The notes under the pieces were generated by a model. The model had not been told where the DNA came from. It worked only from the letters and a program-made list of their open reading frames with translations, and made no database searches. Shown here piece by piece: positions 1 through 8,811 of a stretch of 64,000 bases of DNA (positions within the stretch are counted from its first letter, which is position 1; each line of letters opens with the position of its first letter). The stretch comes from an uncultured Pelagibacteraceae bacterium. GTDB lineage: Bacteria > Pseudomonadota > Alphaproteobacteria > Pelagibacterales > Pelagibacteraceae. Location of the stretch: positions 1-64,000 of the forward strand of contig CACITU010000001.1 of NCBI GenBank assembly GCA_902589725.1, read 5' to 3'. The position numbers and the translations under genes are program-made.

Positions 1-1
1 T

Positions 2-1450
2 CAAGATGAAATTAAAAATCTTATTCAAGAAGATTTGCCTTTCATCAAAGCAGAAAATAAAAACAGTAATAATATAAGATTTAAACTTCCTAACGTAGAT
101 TTATTAAAAACTCCAACCAAAAAAGAAAGAGATAATTCTGGAAATAACGAAACTCATAATCAAGAATTTTTAGAAAAAATATTATTAGATTTCGGTGTTA
201 ACGGTAATATAAAAAAAGTTAATCGTGGGCCAGTTGTAACTCTTCATGAATTTGAACCTGCTGCAGGTGTTAAGGTTTCAAAAATAATTAATTTATCTGA
301 TGATATTGCGAGAAATACAAGTTCTGAGTCTGCAAGGATTTCAACAATACCTGGAAGTAATACAGTTGGTATAGAGCTTCCAAATAACTCAAGAGAAAAT
401 GTTTATTTAAGCGAAATTTTAACTAATAGTGATTTTAAAAAAAGAGAAATCAAATTACCTATTGCATTAGGAAAGGGTATTTCTGGAAACCCAATTGTTG
501 GAGATTTATCTTCTATGCCTCATTTGCTAATAGCTGGAACAACAGGATCTGGTAAGTCTGTTTGTATTAATACAATTATTCTATCTCTGCTATATCGACA
601 TACACCTGAAAAATGTAAATTTATTTTAATTGACCCTAAAATGCTTGAACTTTCGACATACGAGGGTATTCCTCATTTGTTATGTCCCGTGATCACAGAA
701 GCAAAAAAAGCTGCTTCGGTTCTTGGATGGGTAGTTAAAGAAATGGAAAGTAGATACAGATTAATGACAAAAGAAGGAGTTAGAAATATTGATGGTTATA
801 ATTCAAAGCATAAACTTCCAATGCCTTATATAGTTGTTGTTGTCGATGAAATGTCTGATTTAATGTTGGTGGCTGGTAAAGAAATTGAAAATTACATTCA
901 AAAACTCTCTCAAATGGCCAGGGCTGCTGGAATTCATATTATTATGGCAACGCAAAGGCCAAGTGTGGATGTAATTACCGGTACGATTAAAGCAAATTTT
1001 CCAACTCGTATATCTTTCCAGGTAACCTCGAAAATAGACAGCCGAACAATCCTTGGAGAACAAGGGGCCGAACAATTGTTAGGAAAAGGAGACATGTTGT
1101 ACATGTCTTCTGCTAATCGAATTGTAAGAATTCATGCCCCCTTTGTCTCTGATATTGAAATAGAAAAGGTAAATAACTCTTTGAGATCACAAGCTGAGCC
1201 AGATTACGTGGACGAAATATTAAATTTTGCAGACGAAAAAGAGATTGGTGACAATCAAAATCAAGGAGAAAAAGATGAGCTTTATAGTCAAGCATTAGAT
1301 CTAATCCGATCTGAGGGTAAAGCATCAACATCATTCCTTCAAAGAAAACTTCAGATAGGATACAACAGGGCTGCAAGAATAATTGATATGATGGAATCAG
1401 AAGGAATTGTAAGCAAAGCAAATCATGTTGGAAAAAGAGATGTGCTATAA
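2..1450 (+). CDS. ftsK: DNA translocase FtsK, C-terminal part (cut by window start)
   Basis: FtsK is a septum-located, ATP-driven double-stranded DNA pump that clears and resolves chromosomes at division. The frame is open from base 2 without a convincing start, so the membrane and linker regions lie outside the window. Visible parts are the alpha/beta motor, with Walker A GTTGSGKS encoded at 536-559 and a Walker B-like VVVVDEMSDLM, the ATQRPS segment, and a C-terminal winged-helix gamma domain (LIRSEGKASTSFLQRKLQIG) that in the family reads KOPS sequences. The stop overlaps the lolA start as TAATG, and ftsK-lolA is a usual alphaproteobacterial pair. Confidence 0.96.
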   Translation, partial: QDEIKNLIQEDLPFIKAENKNSNNIRFKLPNVDLLKTPTKKERDNSGNNETHNQEFLEKILLDFGVNGNIKKVNRGPVVTLHEFEPAAGVKVSKIINLSDDIARNTSSESARISTIPGSNTVGIELPNNSRENVYLSEILTNSDFKKREIKLPIALGKGISGNPIVGDLSSMPHLLIAGTTGSGKSVCINTIILSLLYRHTPEKCKFILIDPKMLELSTYEGIPHLLCPVITEAKKAASVLGWVVKEMESRYRLMTKEGVRNIDGYNSKHKLPMPYIVVVVDEMSDLMLVAGKEIENYIQKLSQMARAAGIHIIMATQRPSVDVITGTIKANFPTRISFQVTSKIDSRTILGEQGAEQLLGKGDMLYMSSANRIVRIHAPFVSDIEIEKVNNSLRSQAEPDYVDEILNFADEKEIGDNQNQGEKDELYSQALDLIRSEGKASTSFLQRKLQIGYNRAARIIDMMESEGIVSKANHVGKRDVL

Positions 1451-1998
1451 TGTTAAGATATTTTCCAATATTTTTTTTATTTTTTTTTATATCGTTTTCT
1501 AACGCTGAGGTTAAAAATAAAATAATTCAAAACTTAGAAGATACTGATAATGTTGATTTTGCATTTGAACAAAATATAAATGGTAAAATAGAAAAAGGAA
1601 GTTGTACTCTTGAATATCCAAAAAAAATTTTTTGTAAATATATTGCGAGCAATAATAAAATTTTAGTTTCAAATGGAAAATCTTTGGTAATTAAAACAAA
1701 TACAAGTTTTTATAGATATCCACTTGAAAAGACTGCTTTAAATTTAATTTTAGATAAAAATTTTCTTATAGATAAAATTTATAATATAACTGAAACAGTT
1801 GTTGATAAACATCTTATTAATTTTAAAATTTCAGAAAAAGATAATGAAATAAGCGTATTTTTTGATAATAAAACCTTTGAATTAATTGGTTGGCAAAATA
1901 TTGATCTGTATCAAAATTTTAATATTACTTTTCTATCACCAATAAGTAAAAATAGAATACTTCCTAAAAATTTATTTAAACTTCCAGTTCAAAATTAA
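1450..1998 (+). CDS. lolA: Outer-membrane lipoprotein carrier LolA-like protein
   Basis: Periplasmic carrier that takes lipoproteins from LolCDE to the outer membrane. The 182-residue protein begins with a hydrophobic signal peptide ending near SNAEVK and continues as beta-strand-rich sequence with the pattern FEQNINGKIEKGSCTLEYPKK, in which the family normally has FxQ...G.l.l.rP. Direct sequence identity to LolA looks weak; the call rests on length, signal peptide and position directly after ftsK. The start overlaps the ftsK stop (TAATG), suggesting coupled translation. Its stop shares the four bases TTAA (1995-1998) with the convergent acetyltransferase gene. Confidence 0.8.
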   Translation: MLRYFPIFFLFFFISFSNAEVKNKIIQNLEDTDNVDFAFEQNINGKIEKGSCTLEYPKKIFCKYIASNNKILVSNGKSLVIKTNTSFYRYPLEKTALNLILDKNFLIDKIYNITETVVDKHLINFKISEKDNEISVFFDNKTFELIGWQNIDLYQNFNITFLSPISKNRILPKNLFKLPVQN

Positions 1999-2498
1999 AT
2001 ATTTAAAGTTTCAGTTTTATAAATTTTCATACCTCTTGAAATATAATTTTTTAATGCATTTTTATGATCCAATGAACAAGTATGTACCCAAACTCTTTTA
2101 GTATGATTCTGAAAAGATAGTTTAATAGCTTCTGACAGTAAATAAGAACCTAGTTTCTTGTTTTGATACTCCTCTAATATTCCAAAGTAAGCGATTTCAG
2201 TTTCATTTTTTTCAAAATGGAAAATTAATTCAAAAAATCCTACAAGATCTTCTTTTAATTTAAAAACATATGTTCGGACATTTTGAGAGGAAACATAATT
2301 GATCCAATTTTCCTCTGACCATGATAATCTATCCATCCAATTATGGTTTTTCCCAATTGTTTTATAAAAAAATTTATTTAATTGAAAATTTATTGGATCA
2401 ATCAAATTTAAAGAGTAGTCATTTGAAGGTTTTTTTCCTTCTTTTAAATCTTGAAGTGAGTTTATTTCTAGATAATTTCTTTTAACTTCCGAGGTCAC
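1995..2498 (-). CDS. GNAT-family N-acetyltransferase
   Basis: Predicted acetyl-CoA-dependent N-acetyltransferase of 167 residues; substrate unknown. The GNAT core is visible as EIAYFGILEEYQNKKLGSYL, a form of the acetyl-CoA pyrophosphate loop, followed by VWVHTCSLDHKNALKNYISR, the usual end of the fold before RGM. The start is GTG at 2498, overlapping the stop of the HIT gene as GTGA, so it is the last gene of the leftward hisB-to-HIT operon. Nothing links it to histidine synthesis apart from co-transcription. Confidence 0.85.
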   Translation of the reverse strand: MTSEVKRNYLEINSLQDLKEGKKPSNDYSLNLIDPINFQLNKFFYKTIGKNHNWMDRLSWSEENWINYVSSQNVRTYVFKLKEDLVGFFELIFHFEKNETEIAYFGILEEYQNKKLGSYLLSEAIKLSFQNHTKRVWVHTCSLDHKNALKNYISRGMKIYKTETLNI

Positions 2499-2860
2499 TC
2501 AACCATTTTCCCCACTTTTTCGCCCCCAAATAAATGAAAATGTAAGTGAGGAACCTCCTGTCCACCGTGATCACTAATATTAGCCAAAGCTCTATAGCCC
2601 TTACCTACTTCTGTTGAAATACCAAGTTTTTTTGCAACTATATGGATACCTTTTAATAATCCAACCATTTCCTCTGGAGAGGCATTCAGACTAAAATCAT
2701 CTAAATCAATATATTTACCTTTTGGAATAACTAAAGCATGAATTTTTTTTTGTGGATTGATGTCATGAAACGACAAAACAAAATCATCCTCATAAATCTT
2801 GTTACACGGTATTTCTCCACGTAAAATTTTTGCAAAAATATTATTGTCGTCGTAACTCAT
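2495..2860 (-). CDS. HIT-family nucleotide hydrolase (HinT-like)
   Basis: A 121-residue histidine-triad protein. HIT members hydrolyse nucleoside phosphoramidates or related nucleotides. The signature HLHFHLFGG (HxHxHxx form) lies near the C-terminus, preceded by VGKGYRALANISDHGGQEVPH, the usual HinT segment. N-terminal DNNIFAKILRGEIPCNKIYEDD is also typical of HinT. It overlaps hisE by ATGA and the acetyltransferase by GTGA, so it belongs to the his transcription unit. hisE followed by a HIT gene is common in alphaproteobacteria. Confidence 0.93.
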   Translation of the reverse strand: MSYDDNNIFAKILRGEIPCNKIYEDDFVLSFHDINPQKKIHALVIPKGKYIDLDDFSLNASPEEMVGLLKGIHIVAKKLGISTEVGKGYRALANISDHGGQEVPHLHFHLFGGEKVGKMVE

Positions 2861-3129
2861 TTTCTCCTTTTTTCTAATTCTGACATTACATCTTCAATTT
2901 TAATGTCATTTGCCTCAAGATACATTAACAAATGGTAAAATACATCTGCTGCTTCATGGACCTTATTAGAATTTTCCTCCACAGCCTCTATCAGTTCGTT
3001 AACTTCCTCTAAAACTTTTGCCTTGCTTAATGATATGTCAGTAAGCAGTTTATTTGTGTAAGAACCTTCAACAGGTGAAGATTTTCTTTCTCGTGCAAGT
3101 TTGATTAAGTTTTCTAATGTACTGAGCAT
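2857..3129 (-). CDS. hisE: Phosphoribosyl-ATP pyrophosphohydrolase HisE
   Basis: Catalyses the second step of histidine synthesis, removal of pyrophosphate from phosphoribosyl-ATP. The 90-residue protein is a stand-alone MazG-like helical domain: SYTNKLLTDISLSKAKVLEEVNEL followed by EAADVFYHLLMYL carries the acidic metal ligands (EExxE and ExxD). It is not fused to HisI, and hisI and hisG are not in this window. It sits one base after hisF and overlaps the HIT gene by four bases. Confidence 0.95.
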   Translation of the reverse strand: MLSTLENLIKLARERKSSPVEGSYTNKLLTDISLSKAKVLEEVNELIEAVEENSNKVHEAADVFYHLLMYLEANDIKIEDVMSELEKRRK

Positions 3130-3130
3130 A

Positions 3131-3886
3131 TTAAATTCTAACAGGAATTCCTTTTGAATCCAAATACTCCTTAGCTTCTTTTACAGAATGTTTACCATAG
3201 TGAAATATTGATGCTGCTAGAACTGCACTAGCATTTCCTAATTTAATTCCATCTACTAAATGATCTAGATTTCCTACTCCACCTGAAGCAATAACTGGAA
3301 CATTCACCATAGATGAAATCTTAGACATAAGCTCTATATCATAACCAACTTGGGTGCCATCCCTATCCATAGAAGTAACTAGAAGCTCTCCTGCCCCGCT
3401 ATCTTCCATTTTTTTAGCATATTCAATCGCATCAATGCCGGTATTATTTCTACCTCCATGAGTGAAAATTTCCCATTTATCTCCACTTTTTTTAGCATCA
3501 ATCGCTACCACGATGCATTGAGACCCAAATTTTTTAGAACTTTCTACTACTACTTCTGGATTTTGAACTGCAGCAGTATTAATTGATACTTTGTCTGCAC
3601 CGCAGTTAAGTAGTTTATTGATATCCTCAACATTTCTTACACCACCACCAACAGTCAATGGTACAAAACATTTCCTAGAAGTCTTCTCTACAACATCATA
3701 AATAGTATCTCTATTTTCATTTGAAGCAGTAATATCTAAAAAACAAATTTCATCTGCTCCACCGTCTGAATAAATTTTAGCTTGTTCGACAGGATCACCT
3801 GCATCCTGTAGATCAACAAAGTTGATGCCTTTGACTACACGGCCGTTTTTAACATCTAAACAGGGAATTATTCTATTTTTAAGCAT
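3131..3886 (-). CDS. hisF: Imidazole glycerol phosphate synthase, cyclase subunit HisF
   Basis: Together with HisH it turns PRFAR and glutamine-derived ammonia into imidazole glycerol phosphate and AICAR. It is a 251-residue TIM barrel starting [20 protein letters not shown], with the N-terminal catalytic Asp in CLDV, the phosphate-binding VGGGVR and ASGGVG loops, and the second acidic site in TSMDRDGT. The frame is open 20 codons further upstream, but the family N-terminus places the start at 3886, giving an eight-base overlap with the end of hisA. Confidence 0.97.
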   Translation of the reverse strand: MLKNRIIPCLDVKNGRVVKGINFVDLQDAGDPVEQAKIYSDGGADEICFLDITASNENRDTIYDVVEKTSRKCFVPLTVGGGVRNVEDINKLLNCGADKVSINTAAVQNPEVVVESSKKFGSQCIVVAIDAKKSGDKWEIFTHGGRNNTGIDAIEYAKKMEDSGAGELLVTSMDRDGTQVGYDIELMSKISSMVNVPVIASGGVGNLDHLVDGIKLGNASAVLAASIFHYGKHSVKEAKEYLDSKGIPVRI

Positions 3887-4604
3887 CCAATTCCTTAACC
3901 AATTCATCCAATTTAATATCACCATCATAAATGGCTTTTCCAACAATTATCCCCTCGATATTACTATTATTTAATTCCTTAGCTTTTTTGATGTCGTCAA
4001 TTGAGGAAACCCCACCAGATATAATTACAGGACAATTTGAACTATCTGCAACCTTTGTTGTTTCTTCAAAGTTGGGACTTTGCTTCATTCCATCTCTATT
4101 TATATCAGTATAAATCAATCTACTTGCACCATAATCATTTACTTCTTTTAAATAATCTAGAGTTAATTGATTTGAATTTTCTTTCCATCCAGAGACAGAT
4201 AAATAACCATCTTTTGCATCTAAACCTAAAGCAATTTTATTTGGAAATTTTTCACAAGCTTCTTTTAAAAAATTTTTATCTTTTATAGCAGCGCTTCCTA
4301 AAATAACTTTTTCAACACCGACATCAATATATTTCTGAATACTTTCAAGGTTTCTGATACCTCCACCTATTTCAATTTTAAGATCACATTTCGTGACTAT
4401 TTCTTGAATAATATCCAAATTAACTGTTTCACCAGTTAAAGCTCCATCTAAATCAACTATATGTAAGTTTTTAAACCCATAATTTTTATAGTTTCTGGCT
4501 TGTTTAATTGGAGACATTTCATATTCAGTTTTATTATCAAAATCTCCCTTAACCAATCTAACACACTTTTTGTCCTTGATATCTATTGCTGGAAATATTT
4601 TCAT
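3879..4604 (-). CDS. hisA: ProFAR isomerase HisA
   Basis: Isomerises ProFAR to PRFAR in histidine synthesis. It is a 241-residue TIM barrel that begins [21 protein letters not shown], with the first catalytic Asp in PAIDI and the second in YTDINRDG, and phosphate loops IGGGIRN and ISGGVSS. The barrel parallels HisF immediately downstream. It follows a tiny lipoprotein gene by three bases (stop ending at 4608, start at 4604). Confidence 0.97.
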   Translation of the reverse strand: MKIFPAIDIKDKKCVRLVKGDFDNKTEYEMSPIKQARNYKNYGFKNLHIVDLDGALTGETVNLDIIQEIVTKCDLKIEIGGGIRNLESIQKYIDVGVEKVILGSAAIKDKNFLKEACEKFPNKIALGLDAKDGYLSVSGWKENSNQLTLDYLKEVNDYGASRLIYTDINRDGMKQSPNFEETTKVADSSNCPVIISGGVSSIDDIKKAKELNNSNIEGIIVGKAIYDGDIKLDELVKELDA

Positions 4605-4607
4605 TCT

Positions 4608-4748
4608 TTAATTTTTAATTTTTGGCTTAGTATTAACATCCATCAATATTTTTTTTTGTTTTTTTTCTTTTTCATTAAGTTTCATTTTTTTAGTAGTCTC
4701 ACAAGAGTTTAGAGTAAATAAAATAACTAAAAATAAAAAAGATCTCAT
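4608..4748 (-). CDS. Small predicted lipoprotein within the his operon
   Basis: A 46-residue reading frame between hisH and hisA. The start ATG overlaps the hisH stop as TAATG and the stop TAA lies three bases before hisA. The protein begins MRSFLFLVILFTLNSCETTK: a short basic start, a hydrophobic run and a lipobox-like LNSC with Cys16, followed by a lysine-rich tail. If acylated, about 31 residues would remain after the cysteine. Coupled starts and the signal sequence support a real gene; I recognise no family and assign no function. It has no evident role in histidine synthesis. Confidence 0.7.
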   Translation of the reverse strand: MRSFLFLVILFTLNSCETTKKMKLNEKEKKQKKILMDVNTKPKIKN

Positions 4749-5374
4749 TATAATTTTATAAAATTATCGATTATCTTAAGCCCAGTTTTATCACTCTTTT
4801 CAGGATGAAATTGAGTTCCAAAAATATTATCCTTTTCAACAGAACAAGCAATTTTTGATGAATAATCTGTTGTTGCAGAAATTACACTTTTATCTTCTGG
4901 AATAAATTCATAACTGTGTACAAAATACATATGTGAATTATTTTGAATATCATTGTAAATTTTACTATCCTTGACAATATTAATTTGGTTCCAACCAATG
5001 TGAGGAAGTTTGTATTTTCCATTTTGGTTGTCTATTTTTGATACTTTGCCTGATATCCAACCAAGACCTTTAGTTTCGGTTTCCTCGTAGCCAATATCTG
5101 CAAACATTTGAAGACCAACGCAAATTCCAAGAAGTGGTTTTTTATTATTTATCGCAAATTCACTTAATGCATCAACTAAACCACTGATATTGTTAAGAGC
5201 ATCAACACAACTCTTAAACGAACCCTGTCCTGGTAATACTACTTTATCTGAAGATTTAATCTTATTTAAATCTGAAGTTACCTCTATATTTACCTTGTCT
5301 TTCGCAACTTCCTCAAAGGAGTTTATTACCGAGCTTATATTGCCCGAATTATAATCAACAATTGTGACGTTCAT
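4748..5374 (-). CDS. hisH: Imidazole glycerol phosphate synthase, glutamine amidotransferase HisH
   Basis: Class I glutaminase that feeds ammonia to HisF. The 208-residue protein has the nucleophile Cys in LLGICVGLQMF and the His-Glu pair in GTQFHPEKS near the C-terminus, and starts MNVTIVDYNSGNISSV as usual. It lies five bases after hisB, and its stop overlaps the start of the small lipoprotein gene. Confidence 0.97.
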   Translation of the reverse strand: MNVTIVDYNSGNISSVINSFEEVAKDKVNIEVTSDLNKIKSSDKVVLPGQGSFKSCVDALNNISGLVDALSEFAINNKKPLLGICVGLQMFADIGYEETETKGLGWISGKVSKIDNQNGKYKLPHIGWNQINIVKDSKIYNDIQNNSHMYFVHSYEFIPEDKSVISATTDYSSKIACSVEKDNIFGTQFHPEKSDKTGLKIIDNFIKL

Positions 5375-5379
5375 TAAAC

Positions 5380-5970
5380 TTATAATGAGCCTTTAGTGGA
5401 TGGAATACTTTTCTTATTTCTTGGATCCATCTCTAATGCAACTCTTAATGATCTTGCTAATGCCTTATAACAAGATTCAATTATATGGTGGCTATTATCA
5501 CCATAAATATTTTCAACGTGCATAGTAATACCTGCAGATTGAGAGAAGGCTTGGAACCATTCTTTAAATAGTTCTGTATCCATCTCTCCAAGTTTCTCTA
5601 CTTTCAATTTTACTTTCCAAATCAGATAAGGTCTGTTTGAAACATCAATAGCAACCCTTGTTAATGTTTCATCCATCGGAATTACTGTATGAGCATATCT
5701 TTTAATTCCTACGAATTTTTTAGCAGCTTTCTTTAAAGCTTCACCTATTGCAATACCTGTGTCTTCAGTAGTGTGGTGAAGATCAATATGAGTATCCCCT
5801 TTTGCTTTAACTTTTAAATCAATTAATGAGTGCTTTGATAATTGCTCTAGCATGTGATTTAAAAAACCTATACCAGTGTCAATTTGGTACTTACCTTTAC
5901 CATCAATATTTACTTCAACATTGATGCTAGTTTCTTTTGTTTTTCGAGATACTTTTCCTTTTCTAGCCAT
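5380..5970 (-). CDS. hisB: Imidazoleglycerol-phosphate dehydratase HisB
   Basis: Dehydrates imidazole glycerol phosphate in histidine synthesis. The 196-residue, single-function form contains the manganese-binding motifs [30 protein letters not shown] and [19 protein letters not shown]. It is the first gene of the leftward his operon. About 90 bases separate it from the divergent hslV; I see no leader peptide, T-box or attenuator there. Confidence 0.97.
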   Translation of the reverse strand: MARKGKVSRKTKETSINVEVNIDGKGKYQIDTGIGFLNHMLEQLSKHSLIDLKVKAKGDTHIDLHHTTEDTGIAIGEALKKAAKKFVGIKRYAHTVIPMDETLTRVAIDVSNRPYLIWKVKLKVEKLGEMDTELFKEWFQAFSQSAGITMHVENIYGDNSHHIIESCYKALARSLRVALEMDPRNKKSIPSTKGSL

Positions 5971-6024
5971 ATATTTTTAATGGTATACATACATAATCTA
6001 TCTATATCAATATCAGTCTCAACA

Positions 6025-6053
6025 CTTGAAGTATCAAAAATAGTTACCATTTA
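6025..6053 (+). promoter_or_regulatory. Predicted heat-shock (RpoH-type) promoter of hslVU
   Basis: CTTGAA (6025-6030), 14 bases, then TACCATTTA (6045-6053). This resembles the RpoH promoter (CTTGAA and CCCCATnTA with 13-17 bases between). The same layout stands before grpE and dnaK. Transcription would start about six bases after the -10 box, practically at the hslV ATG (6060). Confidence 0.65.
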
Positions 6054-6059
6054 TTAGAT

Positions 6060-6575
6060 ATGACAACAATTGTACTAGTAAGAAAGAACGATGAAGTAGT
6101 AGTTGCTGGTGATGGCCAAGTAAGTATGGGAAATACTGTTGTTAAAAGCACTGCTTCAAAAGTCAGAAAAATTGAAAAAAGAGATGTGGTAGCAGGATTT
6201 GCAGGATCAACTGCGGATGCATTAACTTTATTTGAAAGATTAGAAGGAAAATTAGAAAAACATGCTGGCAACTTATCTAGAGCCGCTGTTGAGTTAGCAA
6301 AAGATTGGAGAACAGATAAGTATTTAAGAAGATTAGAAGCATTGATGGCAGTAGGAGATAAAAATAATAGTTATATAATTTCTGGAACTGGCGATGTTCT
6401 AGAGCCTGAAGGAGATGTAATTGGGATAGGTTCGGGTGGTAATTACGCTCTTGCTGCTGGAAAAGTTTTAATGGAAGGCGGCATGTCTGCTGAGGAAGTT
6501 GCAAAAAAAGCAATTAAAGTTGCAGCAGATATATGTGTATTCACTAATGATAATGTTAAAATTGAAAAAATATAA
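6060..6575 (+). CDS. hslV: ATP-dependent protease subunit HslV (ClpQ)
   Basis: Proteolytic subunit of the HslUV protease, a heat-shock-induced relative of the proteasome beta subunit. The 171-residue protein begins [11 protein letters not shown], so removal of Met exposes the catalytic Thr2, and shows [14 protein letters not shown] and the [11 protein letters not shown] segment. The predicted promoter ends six bases before the ATG and no ribosome-binding sequence is visible, so translation may be leaderless. It overlaps hslU as TAATG. Confidence 0.97.
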   Translation: MTTIVLVRKNDEVVVAGDGQVSMGNTVVKSTASKVRKIEKRDVVAGFAGSTADALTLFERLEGKLEKHAGNLSRAAVELAKDWRTDKYLRRLEALMAVGDKNNSYIISGTGDVLEPEGDVIGIGSGGNYALAAGKVLMEGGMSAEEVAKKAIKVAADICVFTNDNVKIEKI

Positions 6576-7948
6576 TGGATAATTCAAACGTAACTCAACT
6601 ACACCCTAAAGATAAAAATCAAAAAGAAGAAGTTTCTTTAGTAAGTTCTTTATCTCCAAGAGAAATAGTTTCAGAACTAGATAGATTTGTAGTTGGACAA
6701 AATAAAGCAAAAAGAGCTGTCGCGGTTGCTTTGAGAAATAGATGGAGAAGACAAGCCCTTAAAGGTGAGATGAAAAACGAGGTTTTGCCAAAAAATATTT
6801 TAATGATTGGACCAACAGGTGTAGGAAAAACCGAAATCTCAAGAAGATTATCAAAATTAGCAGAAGCACCTTTTGTTAAAGTTGAAGCTACAAGATTTAC
6901 AGAAGTTGGATATGTTGGAAGGGATGTAGAGCAAATTGTTAGGGATTTGATTGAGATTGCTATTTCAATGGAAAAAGTAAAAAAAAGAAAAGAAGTTTAT
7001 GCCCAAGCTCAAAAAGCAGCAGAGGAGAAAGTTTTAGATGCCTTAGTTGGGAAAAAAGCAAGTTTAGCAACAAGAGAAAGTTTCAGAAAAAGATTAAGAA
7101 ATGGTGATTTAGACGATAATGAAATTGAAATAGCTGTTAGTGATACTGGTTCTGGTGGTGCCTCTTTTGAGATCCCTGGAATGCCTGGAGCAAATGTTGG
7201 AATGATCAACATTGGAGAAATGATTGGTAAATCTATGGGAAATAAAGAGAAAAAGAAAAAAATGTCAGTTAAAGAGTCTCATGAAATCTTAATTAACGAT
7301 GAATCAGATAAATTAATTGAACAAGACAAAATCATTAAAGCTGCAAAGCTTTCAACAGAAAACAATGGAATAGTTTTTCTTGACGAAATTGATAAAATTT
7401 CAGCACGAACAGATAGGGTTGGTGGAGATGTTTCGAGAGAAGGTGTTCAAAGAGATCTATTACCCCTAATCGAAGGCACAACAGTTAATACTAAACATGG
7501 TCCAATCAAAACGGATCATATTTTATTTATTGCATCTGGAGCCTTCCAGCTTGCAAAGCCCTCTGATCTGTTACCTGAGTTACAAGGAAGATTACCAATT
7601 AGAGTTGAGCTTGAAGCTTTAACTAGTGAAGACTTTAAAAGAATTTTAAGAGAACCTGATTTTAGTTTAATAAAACAATATGTGGCACTTTTAAAAACAG
7701 AAAATGTTGACCTTGAATTTTCTGACGATGGTATTGATGCAATAGCCAATATAGCTTCAGAGGTAAATGCCACTGTTGAAAATATTGGAGCAAGAAGATT
7801 ACATACTATCATTGAGAAAATATTAGATGAAATAAGCTTTTCAGCCACTGATAGAGCTGGAGAAAAAATTATCATTAATAAAGAATATATTAATAAAAAC
7901 TTAGACACTTTAGTGAAAGATACAGATCTTTCTAAATTTATTCTTTAG
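6575..7948 (+). CDS. hslU: HslUV ATPase subunit HslU (ClpY)
   Basis: AAA+ unfoldase that feeds substrates to HslV. Its 457 residues show the N-terminal [16 protein letters not shown], Walker [11 protein letters not shown], the pore-loop motif GYVGRD, a helical I-domain in the middle, Walker [11 protein letters not shown], and sensor residues in the GRLPIRVEL and [11 protein letters not shown] segments. The start overlaps the hslV stop, and no other start fits. The gene ends four bases before the convergent sulfotransferase gene. Confidence 0.98.
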   Translation: MDNSNVTQLHPKDKNQKEEVSLVSSLSPREIVSELDRFVVGQNKAKRAVAVALRNRWRRQALKGEMKNEVLPKNILMIGPTGVGKTEISRRLSKLAEAPFVKVEATRFTEVGYVGRDVEQIVRDLIEIAISMEKVKKRKEVYAQAQKAAEEKVLDALVGKKASLATRESFRKRLRNGDLDDNEIEIAVSDTGSGGASFEIPGMPGANVGMINIGEMIGKSMGNKEKKKKMSVKESHEILINDESDKLIEQDKIIKAAKLSTENNGIVFLDEIDKISARTDRVGGDVSREGVQRDLLPLIEGTTVNTKHGPIKTDHILFIASGAFQLAKPSDLLPELQGRLPIRVELEALTSEDFKRILREPDFSLIKQYVALLKTENVDLEFSDDGIDAIANIASEVNATVENIGARRLHTIIEKILDEISFSATDRAGEKIIINKEYINKNLDTLVKDTDLSKFIL

Positions 7949-7952
7949 ATAA

Positions 7953-8792
7953 TCAAATATAACCTAACTCCAACATTTCTTTTCGAAATTTATGCTCTAA
8001 TTTATTTTGTATTTCAATTTTAAGTTGGTTTTTCCAATTATTTTTTGGACCCAAATTAAAAAAGTTAATTTTCTTTCCAGTGATTTCATCAATCTTGGCT
8101 TCATTAAAACCTTTCTCAATTTCCATTTTTTTCATACGTGAAAAATTTGTACTTTCAATAACTCTATCAATTTTTTCTTCATTAATTGCAGTTTTTTTAA
8201 AGGAAAGATGATTAATAAACTTTAGCGTTTCGATGAATACTTTTCTAGTATCTTTGATTAAATCTTCATATTTCACTAAAAAATATTTATCAGATGATTT
8301 GAATACTTTCCATGAATTAAAATTAAAATTCCAAGATCCCATGTACACCTCAACCTCATTATTTTCATTTCCAACTGCTAAATCATCAATTAGCAGGTTA
8401 GCTGTATTTTCAATTGATTTACTATTATGAGTGGCAAACGAAGTCACAACATTTCTTGGATCTCTTACAATATATATAACTCCTAATGAATTTTTAAGAT
8501 CAGAAAAATTATACTTATTATACAATTTACAAAAGCTACTATGAGTTTTAAGAAAAATAACATTTTTACTTTTATTAATTTCCTCTTGAGCTTTAATGTA
8601 GTTTTTTGATACTGAGTATTTGTCTTTAATATCAACACCAATTTTTTGAAATATTTCGGTTAGAGGGAATTGTTGAATTTCTCTAAGTAAATCAAATTCA
8701 AAATTTCCATCTTTTGAAAAATAGTATGATGACAATAATGATCTCATAAAAGTATTTCCACTTTTAGGATACGAGGCTAACCAAATAATCAT
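7953..8792 (-). CDS. Sulfotransferase-domain protein
   Basis: Predicted PAPS-dependent sulfotransferase of 279 residues, acceptor unknown. The 5'-phosphosulfate loop YPKSGNTF is at residues 8-15 and the 3'-phosphate site is in VIYIVRDPRNVVTSF, both classic for the family. C-terminal GPKNNWKNQL resembles the final conserved segment. The gene interrupts an otherwise conserved hslUV-Smr-Tim44-secB neighbourhood and looks like an accessory insertion, perhaps acting on surface glycans or a small metabolite; this role is only inferred. Confidence 0.88.
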   Translation of the reverse strand: MIIWLASYPKSGNTFMRSLLSSYYFSKDGNFEFDLLREIQQFPLTEIFQKIGVDIKDKYSVSKNYIKAQEEINKSKNVIFLKTHSSFCKLYNKYNFSDLKNSLGVIYIVRDPRNVVTSFATHNSKSIENTANLLIDDLAVGNENNEVEVYMGSWNFNFNSWKVFKSSDKYFLVKYEDLIKDTRKVFIETLKFINHLSFKKTAINEEKIDRVIESTNFSRMKKMEIEKGFNEAKIDEITGKKINFFNLGPKNNWKNQLKIEIQNKLEHKFRKEMLELGYI

Positions 8793-8811
8793 GTTTTTAA
8801 TTAGTTGTGCA

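Noticed and set aside
3887-3946. Longer hisF start
   Set aside because: The extra residues are out-of-frame hisA sequence; the HisF family begins at [12 protein letters not shown]. Similar overlong frames were trimmed for dapB, maeB, yggS, tsaB and the Tim44-like gene.
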